From Verrucomicrobiota bacterium (GTDB lineage Bacteria > Verrucomicrobiota > Verrucomicrobiia > Limisphaerales > Pedosphaeraceae), in NCBI GenBank assembly GCA_021325145.1, contig JAJPHR010000031.1:112262-176261 (forward strand): 64,000 bases of DNA. The letters are read 5' to 3'. A program made the translations under genes and the position numbers. Numbering within the stretch: the stretch's first letter is position 1; each line of letters begins with the position of its first letter. Under the pieces are notes generated by a model. The model saw nothing but the letters and a program-made list of their open reading frames with translations. It made no database searches and was not told where the DNA came from. Below are positions 40,168 to 48,032 of this stretch, in pieces.

Positions 40168-41544
40168 TCAATACTCGCGGTCAATGACAATTCCGGGCTG
40201 CGGGATGGGATACTTGCCATCAGGCCCGGCAGGCAACGGCGACGGCGACTCCATGGTCAGCTTATCCACGTTCGGGGCATATTCCTGCGTGGAAGCGAGC
40301 ATTTGCTCAAAGTGGATTTCCTGGCCGGTGTGGGCTGCTTTACGGCCCATCGAAGACACGAGACTCGCTTCAACGCCGCGTTTGACCTCGCTGTAAGGTT
40401 TGTCATTGCGGATGGCGTCCGTCAGATCGTTCCATTCGTTCAGGTAAGGATCGTCTTCGCCGGGCAGATTTTCGGAGGTCCAAATGACATTGCCGGACTG
40501 CGGATTCTGGCCCCGATGCGTACTGGACGGCGTGCCGCAATCGCCATTCTTCGCCACCACCGCCATGCCTTTGCTGCCATGTACGTAGCTGGAGTAAATG
40601 TCGTTGCAACCGATCATGCACCGGCCATCCATATACATCTTGGCCCCATCCGCAAAGGTGTATTCCACCGAATACGAATCAAAATTCTGATCCACGTAAT
40701 TGTATCGGTAATGCCGTCCTCCCAGAGCCTGCGCCTTGACCGGCCATGCTCCCTTCATCATGCAAAGATGATCAATGTGATGAATGTAGAAGTCGTTGAA
40801 GCACCCGCCACTCAAAAAGATGAAACTATGGAAGCGGGAAATCTGCCAGAGCAGTTCACTCGGCGTGCCCGGCCATTTTTCGGAGAAAGCCGACGCCAGC
40901 GGCCCCGCCATGCGATAGCCGCGCATCAAGTTAATTTCGCCGATTTCACCATCCTGGATGCGTTTTTGCAATTCCTGGAGTGGGCGGGCATGGCGGGACA
41001 TCAAGCCCACTCCGACCTTCAGGTTTTTTGCCGTGGCTTCATCCGCGAGCTTCATCATGCGGCGGGAAGTCGGGCCATCGGCCGTCAACGGTTTTTCCAT
41101 GAAAACGTTGAGTCCCTTCTGGATGGCATACGTAAAATGCACCCAACGGAACACCAGCGGGGTGGTAAATATGGCGACATCACCCGGGCGCAGGCAGTCC
41201 ATCGCCTTCTTGTAGGCGTCAAATCCAATGAACCGGCGGTCCGGCGGCACGTCCACTTTATCCGGCTGGGCGCCTTTCAACGCCGCGTAGGTCCCGGCGA
41301 GACGGTGTTCGAATACATCGGCCATGGCGACCAGTTTGGTCGGCCCGGTTCGGACGCTCAACGCGTTGTTCGCCGCGCCACCACCGCGACCGCCGCAACC
41401 GATCAGTGCAATCTGGATGGTATTGTTTTCCGCGGCATGGACATGCGGAATGACAACGCCGGCGAGCGCGGAAGCGGCGGCAAGCCGACCGGTAGTTTTC
41501 AAAAACTCACGACGGGAGGTTCCCGAATCTGTATTTGGATTCAT
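40168..41544 (-). CDS. Tat-exported Gfo/Idh/MocA family oxidoreductase
   Basis: 458 residues from ATG 41544. Tat signal SRREFLKTTGRLAAASALAG ending near HAAEN, Rossmann segment IQIALIGCGGRGGGAANNAL, and the family motif NVFMEKPLTADGPTSRRMMK (EKP). The latter half (FNDFYIHHIDHLCMMKGAWP, VDQNFDSYSVEYTFADGAKM) is the GFO C-terminal domain with the HHIDH site. It is an NAD(P)-dependent sugar oxidoreductase-like protein with unknown substrate, paralogous to the one at 27892. The OB-fold gene follows closely. Confidence 0.92.
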   Translation of the reverse strand: MNPNTDSGTSRREFLKTTGRLAAASALAGVVIPHVHAAENNTIQIALIGCGGRGGGAANNALSVRTGPTKLVAMADVFEHRLAGTYAALKGAQPDKVDVPPDRRFIGFDAYKKAMDCLRPGDVAIFTTPLVFRWVHFTYAIQKGLNVFMEKPLTADGPTSRRMMKLADEATAKNLKVGVGLMSRHARPLQELQKRIQDGEIGEINLMRGYRMAGPLASAFSEKWPGTPSELLWQISRFHSFIFLSGGCFNDFYIHHIDHLCMMKGAWPVKAQALGGRHYRYNYVDQNFDSYSVEYTFADGAKMYMDGRCMIGCNDIYSSYVHGSKGMAVVAKNGDCGTPSSTHRGQNPQSGNVIWTSENLPGEDDPYLNEWNDLTDAIRNDKPYSEVKRGVEASLVSSMGRKAAHTGQEIHFEQMLASTQEYAPNVDKLTMESPSPLPAGPDGKYPIPQPGIVIDREY

Positions 41545-41637
41545 GCGGGTATCTTCCTGCAAATCCCAAAAATGGCAACTGGATTTTATGGCGATAACAA
41601 CCGGAGGAGTTGAATAAAATCCCGGTTTAAACGTCGC

Positions 41638-44600
41638 CTAACCATTCTTCTTCCGCGCCGGAATGCCTTCCCAACTCGTTCGAGCGGGCAACACTTCGCC
41701 TTTCATGAGCAAGGACAAATCACCCAGCGAGGCCCCCTGCTCCATCCGCGTATCGTAGAGCACCAGCGTTCCCGCCCCCACATTCGCACCCGCCGCGATA
41801 TCGATCGTGGACATCTTCATGACGCGATCTTCGAAGAGGTGCGTTTGCACCGTGCAATCCGCGTTGAGCGCAGCGCCATTGCCAATCCGCGCCAGGTCGA
41901 ACTCGCTGAAGTCCGTGGTCTCCAGGTAAACGCGCCGCCCGATTTTTGCCCCGAGCAGGCGAAAGTACCAGCAAACGAAAGGCGTGCCCGTCAGTGCGCC
42001 CACAAGAAACGGCTCAGCCAGATGTTCGTGCAAGGCGTTGAGCAGTTCATTCCGCCAAACGAAGGTGCTCCAGAGTGGACGTTCGCAGGAACGATATCGC
42101 CAGACCAGAAGCCATTTCGCGGCGATGGTAATCGCCGTTGCGGTCAGTCCGCACGCCAGATAGAGCGGTGGAAAAAAAAGCAAGGTTTCCCATAGGTCGT
42201 AATAGTCACGAAGCAGCAACAGCGTAGAAAACATCAAACTCAACAGGACGATGAACAAAGTTGAGGGCGCGATCACGCGGATGAACTCGATGACAGCCCG
42301 CTGCACGCGCAGCTTGAGGGAGGGATTGAACGTTGTTTCCGCCGAAAAGGCGGTTTGCTGCTGGCGTTGCGGCAGGAAAATCGCCGGCGATCCCATCCAG
42401 GATGTGCCTGGCCGCAACGCATCCGCCGGATGGGCCGGCGGCGACGAGAGGCAGCCGATGAGGCAGTCGTCGCCGATCTCCGTTCCGGGTGGGAGCATCG
42501 CGCTGTTGCCGATGAAGGAACGCTTGCCGATGTGGTTTTTACCGATGATCATGAACCCGTCCCGCACGCGCGGCGCGCCGAGTGACACGCTGTCTGCGAT
42601 GAAACTCTCATCCCCAATCGACAACAGGTCCGGTGAAATAAACGACGCGGTGGATATTTCCGCGCCGCGCCCGACCTTGGCGCCCAACAGTCGGTACCAG
42701 GGCGTGAGATAAACGGACCCATATAGCGGCCCGACCACGTCGAGGCTTAGGTCCATCGTTTGATCCACAAACCATTTTCGAAAGTAATAAAAACTATGGA
42801 GCGGGTAACGCCCCGGCTTGATTCGACCCAGCAGCAGCCATTTCAAGACCGCAATTTCCAGGCAGAGCAGCGCCACAAACGACACTCCAACCAGCGGCGA
42901 CAGGCACAAATACCAGTAATATGGATCGATGTAGTTCAGTTGGTTCATCACCACGATGCCTGGGAAAATCGCCGCCGACACCAGCACGGGAAAGATCAGC
43001 AGGCTGATGGCGTAAAGAAAACCGAAACCAATGCGCCGGGACAGGCTGGGGCGTAATGCTTGCGGAGCGCTGAGTTCCTGCTCTGCGTGTTCCGGAGAAT
43101 TATCCCGACGCGGAGCACCAGCTCTGCGCTCCGTTGGGTGCGCGGGTGATCCGAGCCATGTTTCGCCGCGCGGTATGGTTGCGCCTCGCGGCAGAAGTGA
43201 AAGATCCTCCAATGCCGAATCATCCTCCATCACCGTATTCTCGCGCACCGCCGAGCGTGCGCCGACGAAGCAGCGTCGGCCAATGTCAATGCGTCCGATT
43301 TTCAGCCACCCATTCTCGACGGTATAACCGAGCAGATTGGCGTCCACGTTGACGCTTGAATCGTCGCCAATCGCCAGGAGGTCGTAGATCACGAACGTAT
43401 CGCTGTCCAGGTGGACATTCCGGCCGATTTTCGCGCCCATCAAACGCAGATAGACGTTCAGCCACGGCGTGCCCGCCAAATAGCCGACCGGCACCGCAGA
43501 CTCGATCATCGTAACGAACCACCAGCGGAAAAAGTAGCTGCCCCAGAGCGGATACGCGCCGGGCTTATAGCGCCCGATCACCAGCCATTTCACTGCAATT
43601 GGCACGAGCAGCATCAGCGGATAGAGCAGGACGAGACTGGCAAATGCGGCCAGGATGGATTCGAGAAAGCCGTATTCCTCATCGACCATCAATGTAAAAA
43701 CGAGATACGGCCCGACCCATTGCGCCGCCGAAAAACTGAGGATAAAAACGAGGCTTACAAGCTGTGCCGTGCCACACAGAAAATGCTGCCAGAATGGGAC
43801 GGCGCGAACTTCCTCCGTATCACGCTTCACGCATGGAGTCCCGCCTTTGGGCGGCAAAGCGCCCGACAATTCCGGTTCGGGATCTTCGACCACCCCGCCG
43901 CCCAAAGGCGGGACTCCATACTTTGCGATGCGCCGCTCGAATTCACCCGCCAGGCCTTTGATGGTTGGATGCCGGTAAATATCGAGCATCGAAATATCTT
44001 CCCAGGCCGCCCGCGTCCGCAACTCTGAAACCAGCCGCGCCGCCGTCAACGAATGGCCGCCGAGGTCGAGAAAAAAATTATCTTCGATCGACACCTGCGC
44101 CGGTGAAAACAGTTTTTCCCATGCATTGACCAACTCCTTCTCCAATCGGGTGCGCGGCGGCGCGACATGGCGCGCCGGCTGACCGGTTCGCGATTTCGGC
44201 AACGGCAGACTTTTGCGATCCACCTTGCCGCTCGGCAAGGTGGGCAACTCCGTCAGCGTCTCCAGCAACGCCGGTATCATGTACATCGGTAAACGCTCGC
44301 GCAGCTTCGCGCGGATTCCTTCTTCGTCCGGCACTTCCGCCCCACGCAGCACCACATAGCCGACAAGCTGCTGATTGCCCGGCACGTCTTCACGCAATGC
44401 CACTGCCGCTGCCTGGACGCCGGGGCACTGCAGGAGGACAGATTCAATCTCGGAAAGCTCGACTCGAAAGCCTCGAATCTTTACCTGCGTATCGATGCGC
44501 CCGAGGAATTCAATTTCACCGGCTTCGTTCCAACTTGCCAGGTCACCGGTCTTGTAGAGGCGGGATACGTCCGTGGCTGCGGGGTTCGAGACGAACTTCT

Positions 44601-45762
44601 CGCGCGTCAAATCCGGGCGTCCAACGTAGCCGCGCGCCAACCCAACTCCGCCGATACACAACTCTCCGGGAACGCCAGCCGGCAACGCCCGCATTTGTTC
44701 ATCGAAAATCCCGACGAAATAATTGGGCAGCGGTTTGCCAATCGTAACCGGCTTTTGCGGATGGCATTCCGCGTACGTTGCGATCACCGTCGCCTCGGTC
44801 GGCCCGTAGGTATTGAACATGCGCCGGGCTGGCTTCCACCAGCGTCGCACAAGGTCAGGCGGGCACGCTTCGCCGCCGAGAATGAGCAACCGCAAGCCCG
44901 GGACGTCCTCCTCCATCATGGCGAGCAGCGTCGGCACGCAGGACAGGACCGTCACACCCGCGTCCGCAAGCAGGCGCGAAAGTGCGGCGCCGGCATGTTC
45001 CATCTCAGGCGTGGCGGCCACCAGCGTCGCTCCCGCAAAGAATGCCAGCCAGACCTCCTCCACTGACGCGTCGAAGGCAATGGAAAATCCCTGGTAAACC
45101 CGGTCTTCCGGTCGCACCTGAAAAATTCGTCCTTCCGCCCGGACCAGGTGACAAACACCCCGATGCCCGATTTCCACGCCCTTGGGCCGACCCGTTGATC
45201 CGGAAGTGTAGATGATGTAGCAGAGATCCTCTGGAGTGGTGCCCGTCTCTTCACGCGCAATCTGAGCAGGTGACTGCGCGGCGATTTCCGCTTGCGATTT
45301 ATCCAGCGATACGATCGTCCCGCCGAAAGAGCCTGCCCGGTCCGAGAGGCCGTGAGTCGCCACCAGCATTCGAGCCTTGCAATCGGAAAGGATAAATCCG
45401 ATGCGGTCCGACGGGTAGGATGGGTCAATGGGCACATAAGCTGCGCCCGTCTTCAGAATCGCCAGCAGCGCGACATACAAATCCTTCGAGCGCGGGACCA
45501 ACAGGCCCACGCAATCCCCTCGCCCAATACCGCGCCGCCTCAGGCATCGCGCCAGCCGGTTTGATTCGCGGTCCAATTCCCCATAAGTCATCCGCTCGCG
45601 TCCGCAGATCACAGCCACCGCTTCGCCGCGCGCTTCCGCCTGGCATTCAAAAAGTTCGTGCAACAACTCCGGCCGCAGCAAATCTGTGTCGCGGTCGAAA
45701 CCTTCAGTGGAGCTGGCGCCTGGGTTCTCCAGAGTTGGCATTACCTTCTCAGACTGAGCCAT
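41638..45762 (-). CDS. Pls/PosA-type single-module NRPS (poly-amino-acid synthetase)
   Basis: 1374 residues from ATG 45762; GTG 45792 is also open. The adenylation domain (about 30-520) has YIIYTSGSTGRPKGVEIGHR, FNTYGPTEATVIATY, YKTGDLASWNEAGEIEFLGR and Lys513. The carrier domain has DNFFLDLGGHSLTAARLVSE with phosphopantetheine Ser571. No condensation or thioesterase domain follows. Instead there are three repeats of two membrane helices plus a left-handed hexapeptide domain (TPWLNVYLRLMGAKIGRNVH, TPWYRLLGAKVGRGAE, TPFVCWYFRLLGAKIGRRVY). This is the A-T-six-TM-three-soluble-domain plan of epsilon-poly-lysine synthetase. The specificity residues read D231 A232 E235 S274 I294 G296 T318 V326 I327 K513, close to the lysine code (DAESIGSVCK, from memory). 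Two palindromic repeats are inserted in frame at residues 615-644 and 877-901. UvrD-type gene upstream; no tailoring genes. Confidence 0.88.
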   Translation of the reverse strand: MAQSEKVMPTLENPGASSTEGFDRDTDLLRPELLHELFECQAEARGEAVAVICGRERMTYGELDRESNRLARCLRRRGIGRGDCVGLLVPRSKDLYVALLAILKTGAAYVPIDPSYPSDRIGFILSDCKARMLVATHGLSDRAGSFGGTIVSLDKSQAEIAAQSPAQIAREETGTTPEDLCYIIYTSGSTGRPKGVEIGHRGVCHLVRAEGRIFQVRPEDRVYQGFSIAFDASVEEVWLAFFAGATLVAATPEMEHAGAALSRLLADAGVTVLSCVPTLLAMMEEDVPGLRLLILGGEACPPDLVRRWWKPARRMFNTYGPTEATVIATYAECHPQKPVTIGKPLPNYFVGIFDEQMRALPAGVPGELCIGGVGLARGYVGRPDLTREKFVSNPAATDVSRLYKTGDLASWNEAGEIEFLGRIDTQVKIRGFRVELSEIESVLLQCPGVQAAAVALREDVPGNQQLVGYVVLRGAEVPDEEGIRAKLRERLPMYMIPALLETLTELPTLPSGKVDRKSLPLPKSRTGQPARHVAPPRTRLEKELVNAWEKLFSPAQVSIEDNFFLDLGGHSLTAARLVSELRTRAAWEDISMLDIYRHPTIKGLAGEFERRIAKYGVPPLGGGVVEDPEPELSGALPPKGGTPCVKRDTEEVRAVPFWQHFLCGTAQLVSLVFILSFSAAQWVGPYLVFTLMVDEEYGFLESILAAFASLVLLYPLMLLVPIAVKWLVIGRYKPGAYPLWGSYFFRWWFVTMIESAVPVGYLAGTPWLNVYLRLMGAKIGRNVHLDSDTFVIYDLLAIGDDSSVNVDANLLGYTVENGWLKIGRIDIGRRCFVGARSAVRENTVMEDDSALEDLSLLPRGATIPRGETWLGSPAHPTERRAGAPRRDNSPEHAEQELSAPQALRPSLSRRIGFGFLYAISLLIFPVLVSAAIFPGIVVMNQLNYIDPYYWYLCLSPLVGVSFVALLCLEIAVLKWLLLGRIKPGRYPLHSFYYFRKWFVDQTMDLSLDVVGPLYGSVYLTPWYRLLGAKVGRGAEISTASFISPDLLSIGDESFIADSVSLGAPRVRDGFMIIGKNHIGKRSFIGNSAMLPPGTEIGDDCLIGCLSSPPAHPADALRPGTSWMGSPAIFLPQRQQQTAFSAETTFNPSLKLRVQRAVIEFIRVIAPSTLFIVLLSLMFSTLLLLRDYYDLWETLLFFPPLYLACGLTATAITIAAKWLLVWRYRSCERPLWSTFVWRNELLNALHEHLAEPFLVGALTGTPFVCWYFRLLGAKIGRRVYLETTDFSEFDLARIGNGAALNADCTVQTHLFEDRVMKMSTIDIAAGANVGAGTLVLYDTRMEQGASLGDLSLLMKGEVLPARTSWEGIPARKKNG
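43062..43133. repeat. GCGGAGCGC palindromic element, copy 3, inside the NRPS gene
   Basis: 72 bp, starting GCGGAGCGCTGAGTTCCTGC and ending CAGCTCTGCGCTCCG. It adds 24 codons (about residues 877-901) to the synthetase, between the first hexapeptide domain and the following helix pair. Same length as the intergenic copy at 35120. Confidence 0.85.
43833..43919. repeat. 87-bp palindromic element with perfect 22-bp inverted ends, inside the NRPS gene
   Basis: The left end begins ATGGAGTCCCGCCTTTGGGC and the right end is its exact reverse complement over 22 bp. Length 87 bp equals 29 codons. In the protein it appears as the sequence starting YGVPPLGGGVVEDPEP and ending LPPKGGTPC, between the carrier domain and the first membrane helix. 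A partial end is at 3413. Confidence 0.9.
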
Positions 45763-45792
45763 CGCCAATGAAGTTACAACTCCAACACACAA

Positions 45793-47850
45793 TTACGCGC
45801 CATAAGGATTCATTGGCCGCAGATTCCACTCTTCGATCAGTGCCGGTGGAATCTCCTTCAAAAAGCGCGAAGGTTGTTGCATGGCGTCGCTGCCGCCGGC
45901 GCCCAGCGTGCGCATCAAGGGATAACTGAGATATAATTCGTTGCGAGCGCGGGTGATCGCGACGTAAAGCAGCCGCCGTTCCTCCTCTTCGTCTTCCAGA
46001 CTCATGGAGTTGCGAGTCACCGGGAACAAACCGTCGCAGAGCATAATAATGAAGACGACATCGAACTCCAGGCCTTTGGCCTGATGAATGGTGGAGAGCC
46101 GGAGAATCTCTGTGTCGCGGTTTCGCGCCGACTCCTCGGCTTCCGCCTCGAGATTGCTAAACAGCGCCAGTTGGGACAGAAAATCCTCCACATTCGCAAA
46201 CTGCTGCGCGAAGAGCCCCATCTGCTCAAGATCCTCCAGGCGATTGCGATAGTTGGCAAAAGTATCCTTGAGGTGGTCCTCATAACCGGCTTCGACCACG
46301 AGGCGGATCATACGCGAGGCATCGCCACGCACGGGCGGAACCTCCAATTGGGAAATTGTGGCCGTCAACTGCGCCCAAGGCACCAGCGATTTCTTCGGTG
46401 CGACGGCGCTCGCCGCTTGCAATGCCGTTGCCAGCGGAGCCTGGACTGGCGCGCTTTTTCCTTCGGCATCCGGCTTCGGAGCTTGCGCCTCGAGCTCTGC
46501 GCTGAATCGCGTCCAAAGCTTTTCTGCCGCCTTGGCGCCAATGCCCGGCAGAAGTTGAACGACGCGCTTGAAGGAAAGTTCGTCTCGGGGGTTGGCGACG
46601 AGCCGGAGATAGGCCACCACGTCTTTAATGTGGGCCTGTTCGAAAAACCGGATGCCGCTGGTGATGCTAAACGGAATATTCCGCCGCGTCAGTTCCAGTT
46701 GCAGTTCCAGCGCGTGGAAGTGTGACCGGTATAGAACCGCCATCCGGCCCAAGTCACCGCCCTCTTCGCGCAATTGGAGAACACGTTGCGCCACGAAAGC
46801 GGCCTGGTCGCCGGCGGTCAGGCACGTCACCAGCACGGGCTTGGAGCCCGATTTGCGCGCCGGTGTCAGCGTCTTGCTGAATTGATGGACGTTGGCGGCG
46901 ATGGCCGCATTCGCCACATCCAACACCTCCGGCGTGCTGCGATAATTGGTTTCGATTTTATAGGTTCTCACCTCCGGATAGCGTTCGGGGAACTTGAGGA
47001 TATTTTTGAAGTTCGCGCCGCGCCAGGCGTAGATGCTTTGCGCGTCATCGCCCACCACCATTACGTTGTGATGCCGCGCCGCGAGCAGATCGATCAAGTC
47101 TCCCTGGAGGGCATTGGTGTCCTGATACTCATCCACCAGGATGAATTGAAACCGGCGCTGGTAGTATTCGCAAAGGTCGGGATGTTCCTTCAGCAGTTTC
47201 AGCCACAATTCCAGCAAGTCATCGAAGTCCATCGCGTTCATGGCGCGTTTGCGCGTGATGTAGCTTTCGTGCAACTTCACCAGGTCTGGCGTCAGTGATG
47301 CAAAATAGTCATATTCCTGGGCCACTACTTGCGCGATGGATCGGTGCGTGTTGACCGACAGGGAAAAAATATCCGCGACCACATCGGGCTTGGGAAAGCG
47401 CGTTGCCGCGGTGTCGATCCCGGCCTGGCCCACACAAGCCTTGATCAAATCATTGGCGTCTTCACGGTCCATGATGGTGAAATCCCGTTGATAACCGAGC
47501 CGGTCCGCGTGGGCCCTCAAGATGCGGTTGCCGATGGCATGAAAGGTGCCGCCCCACAGGGAAGGCAGTTCCCGGCCCAACAGATCGGCCACGCGCCGCA
47601 TCATCTCCTTGGCCGCCTTGTTCGTAAACGTCAGCAACAGGATCCGCTCCGGCGGAATCCCATTCTCGAGCAGAAAGCCGACCCGATAAATCAACGTGCG
47701 CGTCTTGCCTGAACCGGCCCCGGCAATCACCAGCGACGGCCCCGGCGGCGCTGTGACCGCGGCGTGTTGCTGCTCGTTCAGCTCCTTCGCATAATCGATA
47801 TGCAAATGAACCTGCGAATCAAACGGCTGCAAGACATACTCACGCGACAT
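45793..47850 (-). CDS. UvrD/PcrA/Rep-family DNA helicase
   Basis: 685 residues from ATG 47850 (a longer frame to 47916 begins with a hydrophobic stretch unlike the family). Superfamily 1A motifs in order: LNEQQHAAVTAPPGPSLVIA, GAGSGKTRTL (Walker A), ILLLTFTNKAAKEM (Ia), FQFILVDEYQDTNALQ (Walker B), VVGDDAQSIYAWRGA (III), TNYRSTPEVLDVANAA (IV), STIHQAKGLEFDVVFIIML (V), ERRLLYVAITRARNELYL (VI). It is a 3'-5' helicase for repair or replication-restart. It is shorter than typical 720-780-residue PcrA, lacking the C-terminal RNAP-binding tail, so uvrD, pcrA or rep cannot be chosen. It ends 30 bp before the NRPS ATG. Confidence 0.9.
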   Translation of the reverse strand: MSREYVLQPFDSQVHLHIDYAKELNEQQHAAVTAPPGPSLVIAGAGSGKTRTLIYRVGFLLENGIPPERILLLTFTNKAAKEMMRRVADLLGRELPSLWGGTFHAIGNRILRAHADRLGYQRDFTIMDREDANDLIKACVGQAGIDTAATRFPKPDVVADIFSLSVNTHRSIAQVVAQEYDYFASLTPDLVKLHESYITRKRAMNAMDFDDLLELWLKLLKEHPDLCEYYQRRFQFILVDEYQDTNALQGDLIDLLAARHHNVMVVGDDAQSIYAWRGANFKNILKFPERYPEVRTYKIETNYRSTPEVLDVANAAIAANVHQFSKTLTPARKSGSKPVLVTCLTAGDQAAFVAQRVLQLREEGGDLGRMAVLYRSHFHALELQLELTRRNIPFSITSGIRFFEQAHIKDVVAYLRLVANPRDELSFKRVVQLLPGIGAKAAEKLWTRFSAELEAQAPKPDAEGKSAPVQAPLATALQAASAVAPKKSLVPWAQLTATISQLEVPPVRGDASRMIRLVVEAGYEDHLKDTFANYRNRLEDLEQMGLFAQQFANVEDFLSQLALFSNLEAEAEESARNRDTEILRLSTIHQAKGLEFDVVFIIMLCDGLFPVTRNSMSLEDEEEERRLLYVAITRARNELYLSYPLMRTLGAGGSDAMQQPSRFLKEIPPALIEEWNLRPMNPYGA

Positions 47851-47902
47851 ACGCCTCAACTTACGGCAAATGAGAAAGGGAGAATAGGAGGAAACGCTGA
47901 AG

Positions 47903-47965
47903 GAAACACCAAACACCAGGATCCAAGCTCCAAAAAATCCTCAGGCATCAAACGCCAAAATGAAC
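47903..47965. repeat. partial CCAAGCTCC-family repeat
   Basis: GGAAACACCAAACACCAGGA then TCCAAGCTCC, followed by CATCAAACGCCAAAATG: a left-arm relative of the 134-bp inverted repeat at 36888. No right arm is visible. It lies between the helicase and the histidine kinase gene. Confidence 0.55.
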
Positions 47966-48032
47966 CATCCAGGAGCTGCAATATTTCGCGCTACACTCCA
48001 AAGCGTAACGGAACCTGGGGGTGTGGGAAGGG

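Noticed and set aside
40009..41613. 534-residue plus-strand ORF opposite the Tat oxidoreductase
   Set aside because: The minus strand shows a Tat signal and Gfo/Idh/MocA motifs; the plus frame shows none.
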